A stretch of DNA of 64,000 nucleotides from Candidatus Mycalebacterium zealandia (GTDB lineage: Bacteria > Desulfobacterota_D > UBA1144 > Nemesobacterales > Mycalebacteriaceae). Positions 25,286 to 33,358 of the stretch are shown piece by piece. The notes under the pieces are model-generated. The model saw only the letters and a program-made list of their open reading frames with translations. It was not told the DNA's origin and did not search any database. The stretch lies in assembly GCA_014075295.1 (NCBI GenBank), contig CP046180.1:248001-312000 (forward strand), read 5' to 3'. Positions within the stretch are counted from its first letter, which is position 1, and every line of letters begins with the position of its first letter. The position numbers and the translations under genes are program-made.

Positions 25286-25849
25286 GTGGCAAAAAAACGC
25301 ATAACACGGGTTTACACAAAGACCGGAGATGCGGGCGAAACCGCGCTTATAGGCGGTGGCAGAGCGCGCAAGGATTCGGCGCGGGTTATTGCCTATGGCG
25401 ATGTTGACGAGTTGAACTCGTCTCTCGGAGCCGCGCGCGCTTTTTGCGAAAACCCCGAAATCCTCGCGATTATCTCCGAAATTCAGAACGACCTTTTCAT
25501 TCTCGGCTCCGACCTCGCCAGCCCGCCCGATGTTGACGCGCCCAGAACCGGAAAAGCGCGCGCCGAAAAACTTGAAAAATGGATAGACCGCTTTCTTGAA
25601 GACATGGAATCTCTCAAAGAGTTTATTCTTCCGGCGGGCGGGTCCGCGGGGGCGCTTCTTCATATTTCGCGCTCGGTGTGCCGAAGGGCGGAGAGAAGCG
25701 CGGTTACCCTTCTGAAAAAAGAAAAAACCGGTTCCGATGCGGTTGTTTATCTGAACCGCCTGTCCGACCTGCTTTTTGTTCTCGCCCGTGCGGCGAACCA
25801 AAATGACGGATTTAACGAGGTTTCGGTTGATTTTGGTAAAAAACCTTGA
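25286..25849 (+). CDS. Cob(I)alamin adenosyltransferase, PduO type
   Basis: A 187-aa ATP:corrinoid adenosyltransferase making adenosylcobalamin. The N-terminal ATP-binding signature VYTKTGDAGETALIGG and the YGDVDELNSSLGAAR motif are intact, as are FILPAGG and SRSVCRRAERS in the C-terminal helices. I use GTG 25286 (MAKKRITRVY) because the ATG at 25274 lies within the predicted -10 box; the longer form adds four residues. The coenzyme is required by the class II ribonucleotide reductase at 59-61.5 kb. The stop overlaps the next TTG start (TTGA). Confidence 0.9.
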   Translation: MAKKRITRVYTKTGDAGETALIGGGRARKDSARVIAYGDVDELNSSLGAARAFCENPEILAIISEIQNDLFILGSDLASPPDVDAPRTGKARAEKLEKWIDRFLEDMESLKEFILPAGGSAGALLHISRSVCRRAERSAVTLLKKEKTGSDAVVYLNRLSDLLFVLARAANQNDGFNEVSVDFGKKP

Positions 25850-26493
25850 GCGAGCGGAAACTGGAAATTGTTCACCCTGAAATAGAACGTTATATGGGCT
25901 CGCTCGCGGAGTCCGCGCAGCCTGTTTGCGACACCGTGCTTGAAATGGAAGAACTGGCGCGGGAGCGCGATTTTCCAATTGTGGGTCGGCTGGCGGGCAG
26001 GTTTCTTTTTCAGCAGGCGCTTCTGCTCGGTGCGAAAAGGATTTTTGAAATGGGTTCGGGCTTTGGGTATTCGGCTTACTGGTTTGCCCGCGCGGCGGGC
26101 GGCGATGTTATCTGCACGGACACATCGCCCGAAAACGCCGAACTCGCGGGCGGTTTTATGAAAAAAGCGGGTTTTGAAAAAAAGGTTCGGTTTTTTACCG
26201 GAGACGCGATTGACATTCTCACAAACACCGGCGGCGAGTTTGATATAGTTTTCTGCGACATAGACAAAGAGGCGTATCCTTCCGCGTTTGCCGCCGCCCG
26301 GGGAAAGATTCGCAAAGGCGGGCTTTTTCTGGCGGACAACGCTTTCTGGGACGGCAAAGCCGCGCTGCCGGACGGTTCGCCCGCCGCGCAAGGAATAATA
26401 AAATTCAACAAAACGGCCGTGTCCGACCCGGATTTTCTCACCGTTCAGGTTCCTTTAAGGGACGGAATTTCGGTGAGTTTGAAACTGGTTTGA
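25846..26493 (+). CDS. O-methyltransferase family 3 (SAM-dependent)
   Basis: A 215-aa class I methyltransferase of the catechol/caffeoyl-CoA O-methyltransferase type. The SAM-binding motif FEMGSGFGYSAYW is near residue 65, FDIVFCDIDKEAYP (metal-binding Asp) near 130, and FLADNAFWDG near 163. The substrate is unknown. It starts at TTG in a TTGA overlap with the adenosyltransferase and precedes glnD by 13 bases. Confidence 0.85.
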   Translation: MSERKLEIVHPEIERYMGSLAESAQPVCDTVLEMEELARERDFPIVGRLAGRFLFQQALLLGAKRIFEMGSGFGYSAYWFARAAGGDVICTDTSPENAELAGGFMKKAGFEKKVRFFTGDAIDILTNTGGEFDIVFCDIDKEAYPSAFAAARGKIRKGGLFLADNAFWDGKAALPDGSPAAQGIIKFNKTAVSDPDFLTVQVPLRDGISVSLKLV

Positions 26494-26506
26494 CGGCTTC
26501 GCAGAT

Positions 26507-29152
26507 ATGGCGACAGGCACAACGGACAAAACGGCGGCGGAAAAACTGGCAAAGTTTTACCGGCGCGGCGCGAAAAGCATAGAGAAAAAGCATTTCTCCT
26601 TCGCTCCGCGCAACAGGATGTCCGCAGGAATTGAACTCGCCCGCGAAAGGACGGCGCTTGTTGATTCCTTCATAAAAAAAGCCGCCGCGGACTCAAAAGG
26701 CAAAATCCCCGAAGGGGTGTCGCTTGTGGCTCTGGGCGGTTACGGCAGGCGCGAGATGTGCCCGTTTTCAGATGTGGACATTCTCGTTCTGCACAAACCG
26801 GGCTTTGAAGACGCCGCCGCGCAAATCGGCGAGAAGGTTTTCTATCCGCTCTGGGATTTGAAGCTGGATTTGGGGCACGCTGTCAGAACGCTTGACGATT
26901 GCGTCGATTTGTGCTCGCGGGACTTTGTGTCTCTCACATCACATCTCGACAACCGCTACATCGCGGGCGACCGTGAACAGTGTGAGAATTTGGAGCGGAT
27001 TTTGTCCGCCGAAATTGTGTCCTCGTGTTCGGCGCGTTTTATTGATGAAAAACTCGCCGAAGCGTTTGAACGCAGAAAAAAGTTCGGCAGTTCGGTGTGG
27101 ATGCTTGAGCCCAACGTCAAAGAAGCCGAGGGCGCGCTGCGAGACCTCAACACGATTCTCTGGCTGGGGCAGGCGAAATACAAAATCAAAACATTTGACG
27201 ATTTGCTCGCCGAGGGAATCCTGAGTGAAAAAGAGGCGCGGCTTACGAACAGGTGTATGAGTTTTCTTTTCCTCGTGCGCTCGCATCTTCACTACCTGAC
27301 GGGACGGCGGCAGGACAAACTCACCTTTGATTTTCAGGACAGCGTGGCGCGGTTCTTCGGGCATGCGGACTCCTCATCAATGAAGGCGGTTGAGAAGTTT
27401 ATGAGGATTTACTATCTGAGAGCGGGGTTTGTGAGCGAGCAGTTTCAGCGCATGGTTGATAAGGTTGCCGGAAAACCGGTGCGGTGCGGCGCGAGAATCC
27501 GGCACCTTGAAAACGGCTTCACAATCAGCGACGGGGTTTTGTCTGTTAAGGGAAAAAATGTTTTCAGAGAAACTCCCGTGAACCTCATAAGGGTGTTTGA
27601 ATACGTGGACAGGCATGACGCGGAAATGAGTCCGTATCTGCGCGGGCTCATAAGGGAGCAATCGCCGCGCATTGACGAAAAAACCAGAAAAGACCCGGAG
27701 TTCAACCGCGTGTTCATCGGAATTCTCAAAAACGGTAAAAATGTTTACAAAACGCTGTCGTTGATGAACCGCTTGCGGTTTCTCGCCCATTACATACCGG
27801 AGTTCGGAAGAATCGTCTGCATGATGCAACACAACGCCTACCACCTTTACACGGTGGACATTCACTCGCTTTTCCTCGTGAAAGAGGTGGAAGAACTGTT
27901 CAAATACAAGAGAGAAGAAGAGTTTCCGCTTCTCACAAAAGCCGCCGAATCGGTCGTCAGCCGCGACATTCTCTATCTCGCGTGCCTTTTTCACGACATT
28001 GGCAAGGGCGTTTCAGGAACGCGCCATGAAATCGCGAGCAGGGATATGGTGCGCAAAATCAACCGCCGGATGGGGCTTTCGGGGCGCAACGCCGAAGTTC
28101 TTGAGTTCCTGGTTGAAAACCATCAGGTTATGTCCGATTTTTCGCAAAAGCAGGACACAAACGACATTGAACTCGTTTCAAAGTTTGCCCGCACGGTTGG
28201 AGACGAGGAGCGTCTCGCGCTTCTTTACGTGCTGACTTTCGCGGATTTGCGCTCGGTCGGCGATGTGTGGAATAACTGGAAGGGGATGCTTTTGAGGCGG
28301 TTGTTTTTTTCCGCTTCACGGATTTTTGAGAGCGGGCGGGTCGGTCAGTTGCGCTCATTTGACACGAGAAAAAAGATGGTCTGTTCGGAAATCGCCCGCG
28401 TTTCCGAAGGCATGATTTCAGAGAGAGAGGCGGCGCGCATTATCAAAACCATGCCCGAATCGTATCTGTTCAGCCATTCACCCCTTGATATGGAAAGGCA
28501 TTTCCGCCTGATGAAATCGGGTCGGAGCGGGAGCATTGCCACTCAGGTTATTCACCACGAAAAAGAGGGCTTTGACGAGTTCACTTTCTGGGGGAAAGAC
28601 CGCAAAAAACTTTTCCGCACTCTTTGCGGGGCGATGAGCGCGAACGGATTGGACATAATGAGCGTGAGGGCGGAGTGCTCTTCAAACGGCAATGTTCTGG
28701 ATATTCTGTATGTGAGCAAACTCGGCAAGTCCGCGTCTGATGACCCGGGGTTGTGGAAGAAACTCAACGATGACATAAAAAACGCGCTTTCGGAAAAACT
28801 GGATTTGGAAGCGGTTTTGAAAAGGCGCGAAAAAAACTCCTCATACCGCAAAACCGTGCCGCAACAGCCGTCGCGCGTCTTTTTTGATAACATCTCATCA
28901 GACAGGGCAACCATTGTTGAGGTTGTCGCCAAAGACGAACCGGGCATTCTCTACAAAATCTCAAGCGTTATCTCAGACATGCATTTGTCAATAATCTACG
29001 CCAAGGTTTCAACGCGGGCGGAGCAGGTTTTTGACGTTTTCTATGTTACGCGGCGCGGTGGACGCAAAGTGGAAACCCCCGATATTCTTAAGAAACTCGA
29101 AAAGGCGCTTCTTAAAGTGATAAGCTCCAAACCTCAGAGCGTTGTGAAGTGA
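26507..29152 (+). CDS. glnD: [Protein-PII] uridylyltransferase / uridylyl-removing enzyme
   Basis: An 881-aa bifunctional nitrogen sensor that adds UMP to PII when glutamine is low and removes it when glutamine is high. Domains in order: nucleotidyltransferase with GGYGRREMCPFSDVDIL (77-93), a helical linker, an HD phosphohydrolase with FHDIGKG near 496, and two ACT domains (about 700-770 and 805-875) that bind glutamine. The layout and length match GlnD. No PII gene (glnB/glnK) is in the window. It overlaps nadB by four bases. Confidence 0.95.
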   Translation: MATGTTDKTAAEKLAKFYRRGAKSIEKKHFSFAPRNRMSAGIELARERTALVDSFIKKAAADSKGKIPEGVSLVALGGYGRREMCPFSDVDILVLHKPGFEDAAAQIGEKVFYPLWDLKLDLGHAVRTLDDCVDLCSRDFVSLTSHLDNRYIAGDREQCENLERILSAEIVSSCSARFIDEKLAEAFERRKKFGSSVWMLEPNVKEAEGALRDLNTILWLGQAKYKIKTFDDLLAEGILSEKEARLTNRCMSFLFLVRSHLHYLTGRRQDKLTFDFQDSVARFFGHADSSSMKAVEKFMRIYYLRAGFVSEQFQRMVDKVAGKPVRCGARIRHLENGFTISDGVLSVKGKNVFRETPVNLIRVFEYVDRHDAEMSPYLRGLIREQSPRIDEKTRKDPEFNRVFIGILKNGKNVYKTLSLMNRLRFLAHYIPEFGRIVCMMQHNAYHLYTVDIHSLFLVKEVEELFKYKREEEFPLLTKAAESVVSRDILYLACLFHDIGKGVSGTRHEIASRDMVRKINRRMGLSGRNAEVLEFLVENHQVMSDFSQKQDTNDIELVSKFARTVGDEERLALLYVLTFADLRSVGDVWNNWKGMLLRRLFFSASRIFESGRVGQLRSFDTRKKMVCSEIARVSEGMISEREAARIIKTMPESYLFSHSPLDMERHFRLMKSGRSGSIATQVIHHEKEGFDEFTFWGKDRKKLFRTLCGAMSANGLDIMSVRAECSSNGNVLDILYVSKLGKSASDDPGLWKKLNDDIKNALSEKLDLEAVLKRREKNSSYRKTVPQQPSRVFFDNISSDRATIVEVVAKDEPGILYKISSVISDMHLSIIYAKVSTRAEQVFDVFYVTRRGGRKVETPDILKKLEKALLKVISSKPQSVVK

Positions 29153-30729
29153 GCAAACAGGTTCTGGAAACTGATGTTCTTGTGATAGGCGGCGGCCTTG
29201 CAGGGCTTTACGCTGCTTTCTCCGCTGCTTCCTACGGCTCAAAGGTTGCGCTTGTTACCCGCACAACCCTCAAAGAAAGCAACTCATACTGGGCGCAGGG
29301 CGGAATAGCCGCCGCTGTTGACGTTGGGGACTCAACCGTTCTTCACGCGGACGACACGCTCAAAGCGGGCTGCGGTTTGTGCTCTCCGGAGGCGGTTGAG
29401 ATTCTTGTCCGCGAGGGCAGGGAGCGGGTGATTGAGATGGCGGAGTTCGGAATGGAGTTTGATTCGGACCGTGACGGCTTTGATTTGGGGCTTGAAGGCG
29501 GGCATTCAAAGCGGCGCGTTTTGCATGCGGGCGGTGCGGCAACCGGCAGAAAAATGGTGGAGTTTCTCATTTCGTCCGTTAAAAAGGAAAGCGGCGTCGC
29601 GCTTTTCGAGGGAACCGAGGTTGAGGGCTTGATCTCTTCGGGAGACAGTTGTTTCGGCGCATGGACTGTCGGTCCGGACCGTGAGCCCGGCGCGGTGCTG
29701 GCTCGCTCAACGATTCTCGCCACGGGCGGAGCCGCCGCGCTTTTCGGCAGAACAACAAACCCGCAAGCCGCCAAAGGCGAGGTAATACGTATGGCTTACG
29801 AGGCGGGCGCGGAGATAATGGACATGGAGTTTGTGCAGTTTCACCCGACCGCGTTTTATTCCGGAAGCGGACAATGTTTTCTCATATCCGAAGCGCTCAG
29901 GGGTGAGGGCGCGCGCCTTGTTGATGAAAACGGCGAAGGGTTTATGGCGGGATGCCACCGGCTCGGCGACCTCGCGCCCAGAGACGCGGTTTCAAAGGCG
30001 ATACATTTGCAGATGAGCGAATCGGGAAAGGATTTTGTCTGTCTTGACCTTGCGGACGTGAAACCCGAAGTTATAAAAAACCGGTTTGGCGACATATACC
30101 GCAGATGCCTTGAAAACGGCGTTGACTGTATTTCGGAGCCAATTCCGGTCGCGCCCGCCGCACACTACACAATTGGCGGAGTGAAAAGCGGACTCGGCGG
30201 CGAAACAAGTTTGAAAGGACTTTACTGTTGCGGCGAAACCGCCTGCGCGGGTGTTCACGGCGCGAACCGCCTTGCGAGCAACTCCCTGCTTGAATGTCTT
30301 GTTTTTTCAAAACGCGCGGCGCACGGCGCGGCGGAAAACACAGCACCTGTCACGCGAGACCTTCCCCCGCGTCCGGTTTTGCGTTCGGGCGGGGAAAACG
30401 CCGAAAGGTATCCCGAACTCATACGGACGATTGTGTCAAAAGCCGATTCCCTTCTCGGCATAGTCAGAGAGGCGGGTGAGATGAAAAGTTTTATCGCAGA
30501 CCTTGAAACTGCGCTCGGCGAGGCGGAGGATATTGCGGGATGGAGGGGAGACCGGATTGCCGCGATGGCGACCGCCTGCCTTATGATGGCGCGCGCGGCT
30601 CTTCTGAGAGAGGAAACCAGAGGGGTTCACATAAGACGCGACTTTCCCGAAACCGACCCGGAATTTTGCAAACACAGCGTTTTCGGCAAGAATTCGGGCG
30701 GGCTGAAACCCCGGTTGGAGGAACTTTGA
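29149..30729 (+). CDS. nadB: L-aspartate oxidase
   Basis: A 526-aa FAD enzyme oxidising aspartate to iminoaspartate, the first step of de novo NAD synthesis, using oxygen or fumarate. The N-terminal dinucleotide fold is VIGGGLAGLYAA. Active-site stretches include SYWAQGGIAAAV, MEFVQFHPTAF, HYTIGGVKS and GANRLASNSLLE. The start is GTG in a GTGA overlap with glnD; its stop overlaps nadC. With nadC and nadA it completes quinolinate and nicotinate mononucleotide formation. Confidence 0.96.
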   Translation: MSKQVLETDVLVIGGGLAGLYAAFSAASYGSKVALVTRTTLKESNSYWAQGGIAAAVDVGDSTVLHADDTLKAGCGLCSPEAVEILVREGRERVIEMAEFGMEFDSDRDGFDLGLEGGHSKRRVLHAGGAATGRKMVEFLISSVKKESGVALFEGTEVEGLISSGDSCFGAWTVGPDREPGAVLARSTILATGGAAALFGRTTNPQAAKGEVIRMAYEAGAEIMDMEFVQFHPTAFYSGSGQCFLISEALRGEGARLVDENGEGFMAGCHRLGDLAPRDAVSKAIHLQMSESGKDFVCLDLADVKPEVIKNRFGDIYRRCLENGVDCISEPIPVAPAAHYTIGGVKSGLGGETSLKGLYCCGETACAGVHGANRLASNSLLECLVFSKRAAHGAAENTAPVTRDLPPRPVLRSGGENAERYPELIRTIVSKADSLLGIVREAGEMKSFIADLETALGEAEDIAGWRGDRIAAMATACLMMARAALLREETRGVHIRRDFPETDPEFCKHSVFGKNSGGLKPRLEEL

Positions 30730-31601
30730 AGAACGAAAGAAAACCGCCCGTTCTTGATTTTGAAAAGGTTGACCGCCTCATAGAAGCCGCCGTTGAGGAG
30801 GATGTGAGAAGCGGAGACGTTACGACCGAGTTGCTTTTTGAAACCGATGTTCCATGCCGTGCGCTTGTGCGCGCCAAACAGCCCGGAATTCTTGCGGGTG
30901 TTGATGTGGCGCGCCTTGTTTTTGAAAAACTTGACAAAAACCTTGAATGGCAAACCTCTAAAACTGACGGAGATGTGCTTGCCGCCGGCTCTGAAATCGT
31001 CTCCATAGCTGGCTCGCAAAAACACATACTCACGGGCGAGCGGCTTGCGCTCAATGTTCTCCAACGCCTTAGCGGAATAGCAACCTTTGCGGCGCGTTTT
31101 GCCGAAGAGGTTAAAGGCACGGGCGCGTGCGTGGTGGATACGCGCAAAACCGCTCCGGGCTTGCGGGAACTTGAAAAATACGCCGTGCGGCTCGGCGGCT
31201 GCGGAAACCACAGGTTCGGTCTTTACGACGGCATTCTCATAAAAGACAACCACATAAAACTTGCGGGCGGCGTGAAAAAGGCGATAGAGAAGGTCAAAAG
31301 CGGTGTTGACGCGTCCGAGCACAACTACGCGCGTTTTCCCATTGAGGTTGAGGCGAAGGAACTGCATCAGGTTTCGGAAGCGGTTGAGGCGGGGGCGGAT
31401 GTCGTTATGCTTGACAATATGAGCGTAGATTTGATGAAAGAGGCGGTAAGGATTGTGGACGGAAAAATACTCACTGAAGCGTCTGGCGGCGTTACGCTTG
31501 AAAATGTGAAGCGGGTTGCCTCAACCGGCGTTGACATAATCTCAGTCGGCGCGCTTACCCATTCAGCGCCCGCGCTGGACATTAGTCTTGATATGATTTG
31601 A
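30726..31601 (+). CDS. nadC: Nicotinate-nucleotide pyrophosphorylase (quinolinate phosphoribosyltransferase)
   Basis: A 291-aa enzyme joining quinolinate to PRPP with loss of CO2. Seen motifs are EEDVRSGDVTTELL, LNVLQRLSGIATFA, VDTRKTAPGLRELEKYAV, GGCGNHRFGLYDGILIKDNH and EASGGVTLENV. The open frame runs further upstream inside nadB, but the true start is TTG 30726 with GGAGG five bases before it and a TTGA overlap with the nadB stop. Confidence 0.96.
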   Translation: MKNERKPPVLDFEKVDRLIEAAVEEDVRSGDVTTELLFETDVPCRALVRAKQPGILAGVDVARLVFEKLDKNLEWQTSKTDGDVLAAGSEIVSIAGSQKHILTGERLALNVLQRLSGIATFAARFAEEVKGTGACVVDTRKTAPGLRELEKYAVRLGGCGNHRFGLYDGILIKDNHIKLAGGVKKAIEKVKSGVDASEHNYARFPIEVEAKELHQVSEAVEAGADVVMLDNMSVDLMKEAVRIVDGKILTEASGGVTLENVKRVASTGVDIISVGALTHSAPALDISLDMI

Positions 31602-31628
31602 GCGCCGCCACGCGCGGTTTTCCAAATG

Positions 31629-31637
31629 TGCTATAAT
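31629..31637 (+). promoter_or_regulatory. Extended -10 promoter of nadA
   Basis: TGC-TATAAT is an extended -10 with no clear -35. It lies 28 bases before the GTG start of nadA, leaving a short leader with a GGGGG ribosome site. nadA therefore has its own promoter apart from nadB-nadC. Confidence 0.5.
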
Positions 31638-31665
31638 TAAAAGTCCCTTTCAACGGGGGTTAAAA

Positions 31666-32619
31666 GTGTCTGACGAAAGGAAAGATATTGCCCGGCGGGT
31701 AGAAGAACTCAAAAAAGAGAAAAACGCCGTTATACTCGCTCATAACTACCAGATTGCCGAAGTTCAGGATATTGCCGACTATGTGGGCGATTCCCTCGGT
31801 CTGTCGCAAACCGCCGCAAGCACGAACGCGGAAATCATCGTTTTCTGCGGCGTTCACTTTATGGCGGAAACCGCGAGCATAATCTCGCCCGATAAAAAAG
31901 TGCTTATTCCCGATGAAAACGCGGGCTGTTCGCTTTCGGACACTATCACCGTTGAGCAACTCCAAGAGTGGAAAACCGAGCATCCCGGCGCGGTCGTGGT
32001 GTCTTATGTAAACACATCGGCGGCGGTCAAAAGCGAAAGCGATTACTGCGTTACATCGTCAAACGCTGTCAAGGTTGTGGAATCCATTCCGCCGGACAGA
32101 AAAATCCTGTTCCTGCCGGACATTTTTCTCGGTTCGTATGTTTCAAGGGTAACGGGCAGGGAAATGGAGATTTGGCCCGGCGAGTGCCATGTTCACGCGG
32201 GCATCAAGGTGAAAGACATAAAGCGCGTCAGGGACGAGCATCCCGCCGCCGAAGTGGTTATCCATCCCGAATGCGGATGCACAACGCACTATCTCTATGA
32301 CAGCGTTTCGGGCGGAGAAGCCGCCGGAGATGTGAGGTTTCTCTCAACTTCGGGAATGACCGAGTATGCGCGTAACGGCGGAGACGAGTTCATAGTCGCC
32401 ACGGAAACAGGAATGCTTCACCGCCTTCGCAAAGACAACCCCGGCAAAAAGTTTTTCCCCGCCAGCCCTGAAGCGGTTTGTGAATATATGAAAATGATAA
32501 CGCTTGAAAAGGTCCTGCTCTCTCTCACCGATGAGATATACGAGGTGAAAGTGCCCGAAAATCTTGCCATCCGGGCGAAAAAACCCATAGACAGAATGCT
32601 CGGCGCCTCGGAGCGCTGA
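31666..32619 (+). CDS. nadA: Quinolinate synthase
   Basis: A 317-aa [4Fe-4S] enzyme condensing iminoaspartate with dihydroxyacetone phosphate to quinolinate. The three cluster cysteines are in NAGCSLSD, HPECGC and EAVCEYM. The substrate-site motif AHNYQIAEVQDIADYVGDSL opens the protein, and TETGMLHRL is present. The start is GTG with a GGGGG ribosome site. It depends on Fe-S delivery, for which the A-type carrier at 8.5 kb is a candidate. Confidence 0.96.
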   Translation: MSDERKDIARRVEELKKEKNAVILAHNYQIAEVQDIADYVGDSLGLSQTAASTNAEIIVFCGVHFMAETASIISPDKKVLIPDENAGCSLSDTITVEQLQEWKTEHPGAVVVSYVNTSAAVKSESDYCVTSSNAVKVVESIPPDRKILFLPDIFLGSYVSRVTGREMEIWPGECHVHAGIKVKDIKRVRDEHPAAEVVIHPECGCTTHYLYDSVSGGEAAGDVRFLSTSGMTEYARNGGDEFIVATETGMLHRLRKDNPGKKFFPASPEAVCEYMKMITLEKVLLSLTDEIYEVKVPENLAIRAKKPIDRMLGASER

Positions 32620-32634
32620 CCCCCGCGAACCGCT

Positions 32635-33135
32635 TTATTCCGCCGTTTCCCGAGCGCCGACTTCCCTGTCAAGCATAAGAAGCGCGGCGGGGTTTGTTCC
32701 CGCAAGTTTCAGAGCGTCAAGGATATCGCTCGCGGTTTTTTCCTCTTCAACCTGTTCCGCTATGAACCATTCAAGCATAACGGCGCTTGTCTGATCCTTT
32801 TGAGCGATGGAAAGCGCGTGAAGCTTGTGGATCATGTCCGTTACGAGGCGCTCGTGTTTGAGAGACTGCTCAAACATCTGCTTAACCGAACCAAAGGACG
32901 ATTTTGGTTTGTCTATCGCTTGCAACTCCGCGCGTCCGCCCCTGTCAAGAACAAAATCAAACAGTTTCATAGCATGCGCGTTTTCTTCTTCGCTCTGTTT
33001 TCTCATCCATTTTCCGAAACCGGTAAATCCGTTTGCTTCGCATTCCGCAGCCATTGCCAGATACACGTAAGATGAGTACAGCTCGGCGTTAATCTGCTTG
33101 TTTATGGCGTCTTGCATTTTCTTTCCAATAACCAT
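32635..33135 (-). CDS. ftn: Ferritin (non-heme)
   Basis: A 166-aa four-helix ferritin that oxidises and stores iron. Ferroxidase residues appear in NAELYSSYVYL and in EEENAHAMK (ExxH), with a third-helix Glu and a fourth-helix QVEEEK. No heme-binding methionine typical of bacterioferritin is placed as expected, so I call it FtnA-like. A TTG three bases upstream is in frame, but AAGGAGG is spaced seven bases from ATG 33135. It is convergent with nadA. Confidence 0.93.
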   Translation of the reverse strand: MVIGKKMQDAINKQINAELYSSYVYLAMAAECEANGFTGFGKWMRKQSEEENAHAMKLFDFVLDRGGRAELQAIDKPKSSFGSVKQMFEQSLKHERLVTDMIHKLHALSIAQKDQTSAVMLEWFIAEQVEEEKTASDILDALKLAGTNPAALLMLDREVGARETAE

Positions 33136-33265
33136 CAATGCCCCTCCTTGTTAAAAAACTTCAAAAACTATAAGGGGAAAAATCGGCAACTTCAAAAGCC
33201 CGCGCGTGCGGCTTGAATCGGCAAAAAACCGCGACAACGCGAAAAAATAATTTCTGTTGCAGTGG

Positions 33266-33295
33266 TTGATATGTTTCCGCGCGTGATTATATAAT
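33266..33295 (+). promoter_or_regulatory. Promoter of lon
   Basis: TTGATA (33266-33271), an 18-base spacer and a perfect TATAAT (33290-33295). The transcript would begin near 33302, about 57 bases before the chosen TTG start. I see no CIRCE element. Confidence 0.65.
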
Positions 33296-33358
33296 CTTTA
33301 GGCAGTGGTTTAAAACAGATACGGGATGTCGCGCTTAAAGTGCGCAGGGAGACGTAAA

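Noticed and set aside
25232-25978. Long minus-strand open frames opposite the adenosyltransferase and methyltransferase
   Set aside because: Compositional shadows of G+C-rich coding; the plus-strand products have full catalytic motifs.
30540-30725. Upstream extension of the nadC open frame
   Set aside because: It lies inside nadB in another frame; the TTG at 30726 has a ribosome site and gives the normal NadC N-terminus.
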